The position numbers were made by a program, and so were the translations under genes. Shown here in pieces: positions 28,687 through 37,355 of a stretch of 62,552 bases of DNA (positions are counted from its first letter, which is position 1; each line of letters starts with the position of its first letter). The stretch lies in assembly GCA_031426355.1 (NCBI GenBank), contig JANPLD010000129.1, positions 1 to 62,552 of the forward strand. Reading direction: 5' to 3'. This stretch comes from JANPLD01 sp031426355 (GTDB lineage: Bacteria > Pseudomonadota > Alphaproteobacteria > Rickettsiales > UBA8987). Under the pieces are notes generated by a model. The model saw only the letters and a list, made by a program, of their open reading frames with translations. It made no database searches and was not told the origin of the DNA.

Positions 28687-29361
28687 TTGATTATACTTGG
28701 CAAACTCCGAACCCAATATTATGATTATAATATGGATTTTGAGGCATATAAAAATAAATGGGAATTGTATGATAGATTTGCAAAAACTGTTAAATCAATC
28801 CTAGATGCTGCTTTTCAAAATTCTGAGCCTAAATATCAATTACAGCAAATACAAGCTAGAGCAAAATCACCAGAATCTTTGTACAATAGGCTCAAGGAAA
28901 GTAATAAATTGACCTCTAAAAAAGTAGAGGATTTAAGAAAAGATTTGGCAGGATGTAGGATAATTTTTTACCATAATGGAGATGTAAAACGCTCTCTAAA
29001 TTCAGATATAATTCGAGATAATTTTAAAATAATAGATATAAAGCTTCATCACCATGAAGCTATCATTGGTGGCAAAAACCCTAGAAAGAATATGCAGCTG
29101 ATAAAAGCCATTACCAAAGCTTTCATGTGGAATGAGCAATTAGAAAAAGGCGAAAGAACCTCATATCAGGATATCGCAAACCATGAAGGCATATCATCAT
29201 CTTCATTCGTGAACAGATCTATGAGATTAAGATTTCTAGCTCCTGATATTATTGAAGCAATATTTGAAGGGTATCAACCAGCTGATTTGACAGTATCAAA
29301 ATTATTCGCTGTCAAAGAGCTTGATTGGAAAAAGCAGCGCAAGCAACTTTCATTCTCCTAA
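28687..29361 (+). CDS. Chimeric ORF: RelA/SpoT-like N-terminus fused to recombinase-associated HTH tail
   Basis: 224 codons from a TTG; an ATG at 28732 is also possible. Residues 20-120 match the start of a RelA/SpoT nucleotidyltransferase domain (QIQARAKSPESLYNRLKESN, then DLRKDLAGCRIIFYHNGD). The second half of that domain, with its catalytic Glu, is missing. From about residue 128 (KNPRKNMQLIKAITKAFMWN) the protein is the HTH domain of recombinase-associated proteins: DIANHEGISSSSF, then RLRFLAPDIIEAIFEGYQPA. The junction looks like gene fusion by deletion. It probably cannot make (p)ppGpp, but it may still bind DNA. The frame is fully open. Confidence 0.65.
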   Translation: MIILGKLRTQYYDYNMDFEAYKNKWELYDRFAKTVKSILDAAFQNSEPKYQLQQIQARAKSPESLYNRLKESNKLTSKKVEDLRKDLAGCRIIFYHNGDVKRSLNSDIIRDNFKIIDIKLHHHEAIIGGKNPRKNMQLIKAITKAFMWNEQLEKGERTSYQDIANHEGISSSSFVNRSMRLRFLAPDIIEAIFEGYQPADLTVSKLFAVKELDWKKQRKQLSFS

Positions 29362-29493
29362 ATCTCCATATTTTCGTATAATTTTTTTGCCTGATCTTGG
29401 GTAGTAAAAACCTACCCTTAAAATACCCATTTTTTAAATTTCCCAGTAAATTCCCAGTAAATATTCCCAGTTAATTGATCACTGGGAATTTAG
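29215..29493 (+). repeat. Recombinase-module tail, direct repeat copy B
   Basis: This is the intact counterpart of 26060-26321. It covers the last ~50 codons of the chimeric ORF plus its 3' non-coding tail. The tail holds three tandem TTCCCAGTAAAT-type units (about 29438-29473) and a TTCCCAG...CTGGGAA inverted repeat. The coding part differs from copy A at about ten positions in some 145 bases. Confidence 0.8.
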
Positions 29494-29671
29494 GGTTTTA
29501 AAAACCCGCACCTCGGAACCTCTCTCTTTAGAGAATTATGCTTATTTTGATATGTTTTGAGTGTATCAAGAGCTCTGCCAGTGCAGGCAGCAAATTATCA
29601 TAGCCAGATAGTGGCTAAATTCGGGGATTCTGTAGTTGAGGTAGGATTATTGCCAGAAACACCAGATAGAC

Positions 29672-29733
29672 TGGCGGAGCGTGGGGGATTCGAACCCCCG
29701 ATACAACTTTACAATCGTATAACGGTTTAGCAA
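29672..29733 (-). pseudogene. 3' half of tRNA-Ser(GCT), left end of integrated element (att)
   Basis: 62 bases that match the complete tRNA-Ser at 35308-35401 with two mismatches. They run from the encoded CCA end through the T-arm and variable arm to the anticodon loop (TTGCTAA) and then stop. The acceptor strand is ACGCTCC. This does not pair with the intact tRNA's GGAGTGT, but it pairs perfectly with the 5' half at 35453-35498 (GGAGCGT). The two halves are therefore one ancestral tRNA gene split by an insertion. Confidence 0.85.
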
Positions 29734-29839
29734 TTTGAGTTAGTCAACACCATACAACACGCAGTAATCAGCCACGGAAAGCAAATCAACACCTTGCAAG
29801 AAATCACTTTGTTGTAGAGTGTTGTAATATATTAGGGTT

Positions 29840-29870
29840 TGTTGTCCAGTAGTGTCCCAAATTTGTCCCA
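29840..29870 (+). repeat. Left copy of 31-bp TGTCCCA repeat
   Basis: Matches 35236-35266 at 27 of 31 positions in the same orientation. It contains AGTAGTGTCCCAAA and a second TGTCCCA. Being just inside the left end of the element, it is a candidate arm-type site for the recombinase, or the relic of a shared integrase 3' region. Confidence 0.5.
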
Positions 29871-30080
29871 GAGTTTTAAGGCTATTGACTATTAGTATTG
29901 TTTTTCAATATGTTATCTTTAAAAGTTACCACATTAAGTAACCTTGCTACAAATGGCAACTGAAATTTAACAGTTTATTAACCATTCTATGCTATGCTAA
30001 AAATGAGCACAAATGTCTGAATATAATAATATTATACAATATTTGCAGTAATTTGGTAATTAAGAAAAAAAGTATCATAA

Positions 30081-33000
30081 GTGTGGGAATTATTTAAAAT
30101 CGCTGGTGGTTTTTTTGGTGGCACTATACAAGTATCGCATGAGCCAGATAGAAATTCGGCTAGATATTACCAAATTCAAGAAAAAATTGACGCCAATTTT
30201 ACCTTCACCACAGGTGATGCTTTTGTTTATTTATACGGAAAAGAAGTTGATGGAAAGTTAGAAGCGCATCTTTTAGCAGAAAAAAATGAAGATGCCGGAT
30301 TTTTGATTCAAAAAATACCCATAGATGATCCTTCAGAAATTGATTTTAGAAATTCTAATTATACAAGAAATAGCTTATATAACTTTTTAGAGTTTAATAT
30401 CGATAAATATAAAGAGGTTAATTTTTTTTATGATAATCAAAAATTTGAAATATACGACGAAAAAACTTCCTTCCAAAAATTCGGTATTGAATTTGGAGTT
30501 AATAATTTACTAGAACACGTACAAAAAAACTATTCGCAACCACACCTTGAAAATAGTAAAAATAACCTAGATTTTCAAGAAAGAATAAAAAAAACAAAAA
30601 TTAGAATCGCGGATCGATATGCTTCTTTACCCGTTTTACAACAAGAGCTGTTCTTAAATTCATCACATACCTATAGTATGTCTATAGATGAATGCTCTTT
30701 TCAATATTACAGCCTACAGAAAGAAGATGGTCAAAAAGTTTTGGTTAATAGGGAGTATGGAGGATATTATAGCAAAACGGAAAACCATAAAATAAAAATT
30801 TCTGGTGTATCTGATTATTCAATAAATGAAGTTATTCCCCATGAAGAAGGGCATAAACTACATTTAATGCTAGAAGAGTATGCTGGAGATGTTTTTAAGG
30901 AGTTTCAGTCAAACTTAGAAAAGGAAATTTTAGAAGAATCATTTGAAAAAAGCCGTCTTTATAATCATTATACTGGAGGGAAATACGAATCAGATTTGGA
31001 GACAAGAACAAAGGAAGCGTTGGCGGAAATATACCAGTATTATACAGAAGAATTAGATAAAGGCAGAAGCATTAAACAAATAGATAAAGTACTTTCAAAA
31101 GAATATAAATATATCTGGCCGAATTTTAGGGATAAGATTTTACCAGTCTATAATGAGGTTTATTCTGATCCTGTATTAGTAAAAATGATAAATAGAAATA
31201 ATGATAATTTTTTAGATCATAATTACAAAACTATTTTTGAAGATCCGGGTTTAAGTGGAAAAGATCTATTTTATATAAAATTAAATGAAGACGGTAGTAT
31301 AAAATATTTTGATATTTATGCTGGTAATATAAATAATGTTTCGAACAGAGTTAAGGTAAAATACTTATCAGATTATTTTAACAGTAAAAAGCAACAGTTG
31401 CATGTATATGATTTTATCTCGGTTTTTGGAAAAGAGATTGTTGAAAGGTCTATTGCTTCAGGCAAAGAGTTTGTAGATTTTGATAATGCTAAAGAGCAAT
31501 ATGAAACTTATAAGGCCTTCGAAGAGTCTAAAATTAGAAATTTTATTAGTCTCGCAGATAGATTAGATGAGAATGGAAATAAAGTAAACCATTGGGAATG
31601 CAGAACATCTGAGAACGGAAACACCATCCTATATATCTCCGAGAACAATCTGCCGGAGGGCTATACTATCGAGTCTCTTAGTGAAGAGATCGGTAAATAT
31701 TACAATGGGGGAATAACAGCTTCCTATAGTAAAGATCCGGGCAGGGGACTAGTAGTGTATAATGATGGCGGAAGCAGTGAAAATATTTTTAATGATATAA
31801 TATACCAGCTTGACGCTCATCAGTATGTTTTAGAAATAGAGTCTGGGCAAGTTCATACCGTTGAAATTGATGATGGGGCAATAACTGTCAATGACCAAGT
31901 AGCCAATTCAACTCCAAATACAACTGATGCAGAAAAGAATCGAAGAAATGTAATTGATGTCAATACCTATCCAGATTTTACTTCAGGGTCAGACTATCCT
32001 GGTCTAAAAAGTTGTGAAGACTATACTGTAGGGCGCAACGAACCATATAGTTCAGCAACAGTAAGGGTTGAACAAGCACTTGGAGTTGAGGGGTTTGCTT
32101 ATAAATACAAATTACCACAACATTTCAAAGATTATGCAGCCTTAAATGCATATGTTATTGGGTCATTTAGATTTCATCTAGGCAACGTTGATAATAATTA
32201 TGCTGAAATAGAAGAAAATTTGAGACCACAATTGATTGAGGAGGGTAAACAAAGACTAGAAGTATTTGATAGATTAATTGACGATATTTTCGAAAATAAT
32301 CCTGAACTTAAGAGAGAGAATTTTAACCTAAATAGTTATTCTAAGAAAACTGATTTTATTTGGGGGATAATGAATCAGTATCAACCTAAAGATATTCAAT
32401 ATTTTATTAATGATTATCAAAATCTAGGGCTTGAAGGACAAGTATGTAAAAATGGAATAATGATAAATACAGTATCATGTCCAGAAACATTGGATCTTTT
32501 AGATGGGTTGATTATTCAGAAAACAGGAAAACCTGTTCATACTCAGGTAAAGAGCGGTGCAGGAGAAGTTTTATTTGATTATACAGGTTATGATTCTTGT
32601 GCTCAATCTGCTCATTCTCATATGATTGGATATACAGCTAGGCACATTAATTTAAGCAATCCCGATCAAAATTATTATTCAATTCTAAAAGTGGATAAGA
32701 AGTGTCCAAAAGAAGGAATAATAACTATGTATAATATACAGAAAGGGCATCTACAGGCAAATTTAACAATTAATGGCTCAAACGCTTTAATTGAGGAAAG
32801 GTTAGCAAAATTAGAAGAAGCCTTTAAAGTTCTTTCAGATCAAAATTTAAAAGAGGTTTATGATAAAAATCTATACCGTCCAAGAAAAATTAAAGGTGTC
32901 AGTAATCCTTTGGGAGCTTTAGGTATTCAAGGGGCATTAATAGAAAATCATAGAAATGCAGTTGAGGAGGTCAAAAAGCATACAAATACTCAAACTAATG

Positions 33001-34877
33001 TTGCTCAAGAAACTACACCTCACGCTACACAAGAAAATGTAAGTACGCATGACATAGAAAATCATTCTCCAAAACCTGAAGTCAATTCAATTCCAAAAAC
33101 TCCCCATTCTACAAAAGTTAGTGCGGTCGGTGAAGGTGGAGGGGCTGGATTAGGTGTTGTGATGGGGGTTTGGGGGTTAGTAGGTAAATTTGGTGAGGGT
33201 GGCACATATAAAACAGATTATGTATCAGGTGGTTCTCAAAGGGTTGCGGCTCAAGCAGGTGTTGTGTCAGATGGAAGTGCTATAGTTGCAGGGCTTGCAG
33301 AAACAGGAATATACAGAGCCTTATATATAAACACTCCTAAAGCTGGAGTTGATGCATTAGATGATCTGGCAAGATTAAGATTAGAAAAGTTAGAAAATGC
33401 AGGAAAAGTTTTAGGAAAGGTTGGTATAGCATTTGCGGTTGTAAGCGGTAGTTTAGAATTTTATGCCGCAAGTGAGGCTAGAAATGGTGAAAGGGCTGCT
33501 AATGTAATAGGGGCAACAGGCGGGGGTATTTTAGCGGGAATGGGTACAGGAGCGTTACTCGGTAGTATGGGCTGCCCTGTTATTGGTACAGTTATAGGGG
33601 GGCTTGTTGGTGCGGTTGCTGGTGCTTTTGGTGGTGGTGAATTAACAGAGTATCTATTTACTGATTCCTTGCAAACAGATTTTGATTCCAGAACAACGGA
33701 AGAAATCAACAATATTATTGATTCCATAGGTTATGTAGAAAACGCAGCGGTCAAAAATCAGGAGATAGCAAAAAAATATTATGAGGCAGATAAAAATTTA
33801 GCTGATGCAATTAATAGTGGAGATGTGAAAGCGATAAAAAAAGCTAAGACCGTCTATAACACAGCCCTTCATGATTTTGAAAATCATACCAGTAATTTCA
33901 ATGCAAGATATAACTATAAAACAAGGGAGCTTGAAACGTGGGAACAACAAGTTCAAAATCTTGAAGAAGCAAAACAAAAACTTTCAGAACTGAAAGCAAA
34001 ATACGATCTATTGCCTGATGGTAAGGGAACCCAAATATCCACCCAATTATCAGAAAAAATTCAGCGAATTGAGAATCTTCAGGCAAATGTTCTTGCTTCT
34101 CAAGCAGGAGACTTCTCTTTCCGTTCTGATGATGGACAAAATATTACCCTTAATGTTGACCGTGTAAAATCAGAGAGAAGTTCAGAACTAGAAAATCTGG
34201 CAAATAATAGAGTTTCTGAATTGAATGCTTTCAGTAATTTAAAGTCAAATTCTGAGAAATATTATAAAGCAATTAATCTTACTGGAATAGTTGAAGAAAT
34301 TAATGACCTGTCTGACCCCAGTAAGAAGATTTATGTCATAAAATCTTACAGAGAAGAGCAAGCGGCTAGAGAAACCTTGGCTGAGGGAATTAATTCAGGA
34401 AGTTTAACTCCAGAGCAATTATTGGAACACCAAAGAAATTTCACAGAGATCAATAACCAGCAAGCTGATGAGCTTATAACAATTCGTGCTAAAATTGCCG
34501 AAATGGAAAAGGCAAGAGATGAGCATATTAAGGATATGAAAAATCCTACGTATAAAAAACTATATGATTCATTACCAGATGGTAGCCCTTCAAAAATTGA
34601 CTATGAAGCAGGATTAGGTGCTTTAAGAAGTGCAGAGAAATATCTTTCCGAATCCAACGAATATCAAAATACTATAACGAAAATTGCACAAAACTCGTTT
34701 GAAGTACAAAACCTCCTAAATAATCCTCCTGAAGAAGTTAGAGCAGTCTCTTATGAAGACATAAATAGGCTGAAATCCGAACTTAATAGCTTAATAAAAG
34801 CAGAAAATTTAGATGCTAAAAGAATAGAAGAAGTAAGGCAAGCTATAGAAACTCAAACTCTTGAAATATCTCAATAG
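30081..34877 (+). CDS. 1598-aa metalloprotease-motif protein with J-like domain and glycine zipper
   Basis: A GTG-started giant with no signal peptide and a weak ribosome site. Residues 190-350 resemble the anthrax lethal-factor-like (ATLF/M34) zincin fold: INEVIPHEEGHKLHLML with HExxH at 254-258 and KEALAEIYQYY as the likely third-ligand helix (Glu312 or Glu316). Residues about 863-935 look like a J domain (NYYSILKVDKKCP, then LAKLEEAFKVLSDQNLKEVY), but the HPD tripeptide is missing. Hydrophobic segments near 1018 and 1110, and a long glycine zipper at about 1140-1187 (TVIGGLVGAVAGAFGGG), suggest membrane insertion. Residues 1224-1598 are coiled coil. It is the only large gene in the tRNA-Ser element. 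It is probably a secreted or injected toxin/effector; substrate unknown. Confidence 0.8.
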   Translation: MWELFKIAGGFFGGTIQVSHEPDRNSARYYQIQEKIDANFTFTTGDAFVYLYGKEVDGKLEAHLLAEKNEDAGFLIQKIPIDDPSEIDFRNSNYTRNSLYNFLEFNIDKYKEVNFFYDNQKFEIYDEKTSFQKFGIEFGVNNLLEHVQKNYSQPHLENSKNNLDFQERIKKTKIRIADRYASLPVLQQELFLNSSHTYSMSIDECSFQYYSLQKEDGQKVLVNREYGGYYSKTENHKIKISGVSDYSINEVIPHEEGHKLHLMLEEYAGDVFKEFQSNLEKEILEESFEKSRLYNHYTGGKYESDLETRTKEALAEIYQYYTEELDKGRSIKQIDKVLSKEYKYIWPNFRDKILPVYNEVYSDPVLVKMINRNNDNFLDHNYKTIFEDPGLSGKDLFYIKLNEDGSIKYFDIYAGNINNVSNRVKVKYLSDYFNSKKQQLHVYDFISVFGKEIVERSIASGKEFVDFDNAKEQYETYKAFEESKIRNFISLADRLDENGNKVNHWECRTSENGNTILYISENNLPEGYTIESLSEEIGKYYNGGITASYSKDPGRGLVVYNDGGSSENIFNDIIYQLDAHQYVLEIESGQVHTVEIDDGAITVNDQVANSTPNTTDAEKNRRNVIDVNTYPDFTSGSDYPGLKSCEDYTVGRNEPYSSATVRVEQALGVEGFAYKYKLPQHFKDYAALNAYVIGSFRFHLGNVDNNYAEIEENLRPQLIEEGKQRLEVFDRLIDDIFENNPELKRENFNLNSYSKKTDFIWGIMNQYQPKDIQYFINDYQNLGLEGQVCKNGIMINTVSCPETLDLLDGLIIQKTGKPVHTQVKSGAGEVLFDYTGYDSCAQSAHSHMIGYTARHINLSNPDQNYYSILKVDKKCPKEGIITMYNIQKGHLQANLTINGSNALIEERLAKLEEAFKVLSDQNLKEVYDKNLYRPRKIKGVSNPLGALGIQGALIENHRNAVEEVKKHTNTQTNVAQETTPHATQENVSTHDIENHSPKPEVNSIPKTPHSTKVSAVGEGGGAGLGVVMGVWGLVGKFGEGGTYKTDYVSGGSQRVAAQAGVVSDGSAIVAGLAETGIYRALYINTPKAGVDALDDLARLRLEKLENAGKVLGKVGIAFAVVSGSLEFYAASEARNGERAANVIGATGGGILAGMGTGALLGSMGCPVIGTVIGGLVGAVAGAFGGGELTEYLFTDSLQTDFDSRTTEEINNIIDSIGYVENAAVKNQEIAKKYYEADKNLADAINSGDVKAIKKAKTVYNTALHDFENHTSNFNARYNYKTRELETWEQQVQNLEEAKQKLSELKAKYDLLPDGKGTQISTQLSEKIQRIENLQANVLASQAGDFSFRSDDGQNITLNVDRVKSERSSELENLANNRVSELNAFSNLKSNSEKYYKAINLTGIVEEINDLSDPSKKIYVIKSYREEQAARETLAEGINSGSLTPEQLLEHQRNFTEINNQQADELITIRAKIAEMEKARDEHIKDMKNPTYKKLYDSLPDGSPSKIDYEAGLGALRSAEKYLSESNEYQNTITKIAQNSFEVQNLLNNPPEEVRAVSYEDINRLKSELNSLIKAENLDAKRIEEVRQAIETQTLEISQ

Positions 34878-35307
34878 ATGAACGGTATCGTTTGATTGGT
34901 CAATAATCAGCAGGAATCTGCCATTTATTTTTTGAGGCATCAATTTTTGGCGGATTTCTCTATAAAATTCGTCAACATGTTACTCAAACAGTTATATGAG
35001 CGTAAATATCTTATCTATTTCAACATGATAACATAAGACACCTAATCAAATGGGACAATTACTGGACAGTTGGGACAAGAAATCGGTGATTTCAATTTCC
35101 AAAAAGCCCCTGCTCAAAGCCCTATACAGAGCTTTCCTAGCGCTTAGGATAGTTTATATAATTTTTTGAGGAATTTATCATTATTGAGTGATTACATTCT
35201 TAACAATAAAATTTGCTGCTATTTACTCTGTGATGTGTTGTGGAGTAGTGTCCCAAACATGTCCCATTGGCTAAAAAATAGGGGGTAAAAACAGGGTATT
35301 TTTTAAG
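34878..35307. other. Non-coding right arm of the element with TGTCCCA motifs
   Basis: 430 bases between the 1598-codon gene and the tRNA with no credible ORF. They contain two inverted TGGGACA motifs (35051-35057, 35071-35077). They also hold the right 31-bp repeat (35236-35266), which carries two direct TGTCCCA motifs. This density suggests protein-binding sites for excision/integration, though they could be debris of a lost integrase gene. Confidence 0.45.
35236..35266 (+). repeat. Right copy of 31-bp TGTCCCA repeat
   Basis: The direct counterpart of 29840-29870, 42 bases inside the complete tRNA-Ser at the right end of the element. Confidence 0.5.
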
Positions 35308-35401
35308 TGGCGGAGTGTGGGGGATTCGAACCCCCGATACGACTTTACAATCGTATAACGGTTTAGCAAACCGCCGCCTTCAGCCGCTCGGCCAACACTC
35401 C
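35308..35401 (-). tRNA. tRNA-Ser(GCT), complete
   Basis: 94 bases including an encoded CCA. The acceptor pairs GGAGTGT with ACACTCC. The D-arm is CCGAGCGGCTGAAGG. The anticodon stem is GCGGT/ACCGT with loop TTGCTAA, giving anticodon GCT, which reads AGC and AGU codons. A long variable arm (ATACGA/TCGTAT stem) is diagnostic of tRNA-Ser, and the T-arm is GGGGG-TTCGAAT-CCCCC. It lies inside the element that splits another tRNA-Ser(GCT) gene, so it probably supplies the function lost by the split. Confidence 0.95.
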
Positions 35402-35452
35402 ATTCTTAAAAAAGAAGCATAAATTCATGCCTCTAAAACTTTATCGCCCATG

Positions 35453-35498
35453 TAACGGTTTAGCAAACCGCCGCCTTCAGCCACTCGGCCAACGCTCC
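35453..35498 (-). pseudogene. 5' half of tRNA-Ser(GCT), right end of integrated element (att)
   Basis: 46 bases reading from GGAGCGT through the D-arm and anticodon stem, then stopping just after the anticodon loop. The sequence beyond does not continue as a variable arm. Its acceptor strand complements the isolated 3' half at 29672-29733 and not the neighbouring complete tRNA. Confidence 0.85.
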
Positions 35499-35636
35499 AT
35501 TGGTCTTCCTTATATGGCAGTGATTAAACAATCTCAAGGGAAAAGATAGCATCTTCGATACTTCTTTAAAATAAATTTCCATTTGGAAAAAAATAAAGTA
35601 TCACATAAACTATAGCAACAATATCAGCAGGATAAT

Positions 35637-36560
35637 ATGAAACAATTACTTGGTTTATTTGCGATAATAGGCGTTTTAGGCAGCGCGTCGGCTCTAACTT
35701 CCTGCTCTAGCGATGAGGAAGATCTCGACAAAGCCCTCAAAGACACTGAAACTTCGATCCCGGTTGAAGACATATTTGAAGAAGCCCGTAAAGAGATGGC
35801 CAACAAGAATTACATCCGCTCGGTTGAACTTTTTGAAGAGGTTGAAAGGCTATACCCCTTCTCTGAATTGGCCCCTAAAGCCCGCGTGATGACGGCATAT
35901 TCTTATTATAAAGATGAGGAATATGACAAGGCCGTTGATACTATTGAAAATTTCATAAGCCTGAACCCGGGAAGTAAGGAAGTTCCATTCATGTACTATC
36001 TTAAAGCCATCTCCTATTATGACAGGATCAAGGATATCCGCAGAGATCAGGAAGTTACACGTAAGGCAAAAGTCGCATTTGAAGACATATTACGCAGGTT
36101 CCCGAATAGCGCCTATGCCCGTGAAGCCAAATACAAGCTTGATCTCATCAGAGATCACTTGGCCGGAAAGGAAATGGAAGTTGGCAGATTCTACCTGAAA
36201 CGTAAGGATTATCTGGCTGCCATCAACCGTTTTAAAGAAGTTCTGAAAGAATATGATGATACTGTTCAGGTTGAGGAAGCATTATATAGGCTAGTCGAAA
36301 CTAACAAGATACTTGGCATTAATAGCGAATCTGTCAAATATGCAGGTATTCTTGGATATAACTACCCTTCAAGCAAATGGTATAAAAGAGCTTACAGCCT
36401 TGTAAATAATGGCAATACCGGCGATAAGAAAGAAGGCATGCTTGAATCTATGTTCAGCTTCGGTGATAATGAAGATGATGAGGATCTAAAAGCTCCTGAA
36501 TTGCACCCGGAAGGCGATTCCATCAAGGTAGATCAACTAATGCAAAAAGAAGTTGAATAA
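35637..36560 (+). CDS. bamD: Outer-membrane assembly lipoprotein BamD
   Basis: A 307-residue lipoprotein component of the BAM complex, which inserts beta-barrel proteins into the outer membrane. A signal peptide ends in a lipobox with Cys23 (ALTSC). Residues 40-250 form TPR-like helix pairs, with family landmarks NYIRSVELFEEVERLYPFSE, FISLNPGSKEVPFMYYLKA and DILRRFPNSAYAREAKYKL. The C-terminus is acidic. AGGA lies six bases before the ATG. It is the first gene of a tight plus-strand run. The stop is directly followed by the nadK start, so the two are translationally linked. Confidence 0.92.
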   Translation: MKQLLGLFAIIGVLGSASALTSCSSDEEDLDKALKDTETSIPVEDIFEEARKEMANKNYIRSVELFEEVERLYPFSELAPKARVMTAYSYYKDEEYDKAVDTIENFISLNPGSKEVPFMYYLKAISYYDRIKDIRRDQEVTRKAKVAFEDILRRFPNSAYAREAKYKLDLIRDHLAGKEMEVGRFYLKRKDYLAAINRFKEVLKEYDDTVQVEEALYRLVETNKILGINSESVKYAGILGYNYPSSKWYKRAYSLVNNGNTGDKKEGMLESMFSFGDNEDDEDLKAPELHPEGDSIKVDQLMQKEVE

Positions 36561-37349
36561 ATGAAATATAATAACCCAGCCATAGTTGCCGATAAGACCG
36601 AACAAGCTCAGGAAGCTAAGAAAAAGCTTGTGAACAAATTTGGTTTTACGGAAATAAAAGATGGTCACGACACCCAGAAAGCTGATGTTATTATAGCAAT
36701 TGGTGGTGATGGATTCATGCTGGAAACCCTACACATGCATATTGAAGATGGCTTGCCCGTTTATGGCCTTAACAAAGGCTCCATAGGGTTTCTGTTAAAT
36801 GAATATTCCGAAAAAGACCTGCTTGAGAAAATTAATAATGCTGTAGATAGTAAAATTCATCCTTTAGAAATGAAAGCTACTACTCTTGATGGCCAGGTGG
36901 TCTATGCGCTGGCGATAAATGAGGTTTCACTACTCAGAACAACTGGACAAGCGGCAAAAATAAAGATCAAGGTTGATGGCATTACCCACATTGAAGAGAT
37001 GATATGTGATGGCGTTCTGGTAGCAACACCTGCGGGAAGTAGCGCCTATAACTATTCGAATGGGGGCATGATATTGCCAATTGGTTCTAACCTTCTCTCA
37101 CTTACACCAATAAGCCCTTTCAGGCCAAGAAGATGGCGCGGCGGCTTACTACCAAACACTGCCAAGATAGAATTTGAAGTTTTAAAACACTGGCGCAGGC
37201 CAGCTAAGGCTGTAGCTGATAATTTTGAAGTTGATGATGTTACTAATGTCGTAATTAAGCACGATGTTACCCGTACGATCCACCTTCTTTTTGACCAAGG
37301 GCATTCTTTAGAGGAACGTATAATCAGGGAAATATTTGAGGTTTCTTAA
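36561..37349 (+). CDS. nadK: NAD kinase
   Basis: 262 residues. It phosphorylates NAD to NADP in the cytoplasm. The GGDG motif occurs in IIAIGGDGFMLETLHMH, and a second conserved block reads MICDGVLVATPAGSSAYNYS (DGVxVxTPxGSTAY type, with SS instead of ST). A C-terminal beta sheet follows. The length is normal for alphaproteobacterial NadK. Its ATG abuts the bamD TAA with no gap. The pairing with bamD is not an obvious functional one; the genes may simply share a promoter. Confidence 0.93.
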   Translation: MKYNNPAIVADKTEQAQEAKKKLVNKFGFTEIKDGHDTQKADVIIAIGGDGFMLETLHMHIEDGLPVYGLNKGSIGFLLNEYSEKDLLEKINNAVDSKIHPLEMKATTLDGQVVYALAINEVSLLRTTGQAAKIKIKVDGITHIEEMICDGVLVATPAGSSAYNYSNGGMILPIGSNLLSLTPISPFRPRRWRGGLLPNTAKIEFEVLKHWRRPAKAVADNFEVDDVTNVVIKHDVTRTIHLLFDQGHSLEERIIREIFEVS

Positions 37350-37355
37350 TTTATC

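Larger units (their letters stand above)
29734..35466. mobile_element. Integrated element splitting a tRNA-Ser gene and carrying a replacement tRNA
   Basis: The two halves of a tRNA-Ser(GCT) gene at 29672-29733 and 35453-35498 share a 14-base core, TAACGGTTTAGCAA. It covers the anticodon loop and lies at 29720-29733 and 35453-35466. The DNA between them (about 5.7 kb) carries one long gene (30081-34877) and a complete tRNA-Ser(GCT) at its right end. This is the footprint of a tyrosine-recombinase element with crossover in the anticodon loop. No integrase lies inside, so the element is either defective or mobilised in trans. Repeated TGTCCCA motifs lie near both ends. Confidence 0.75.

Noticed and set aside
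35453..35498. A second complete tRNA-Ser next to the intact one
   Set aside because: Only the 5' half is present. After the anticodon loop there is no variable arm, T-arm or acceptor, so it is an att remnant.
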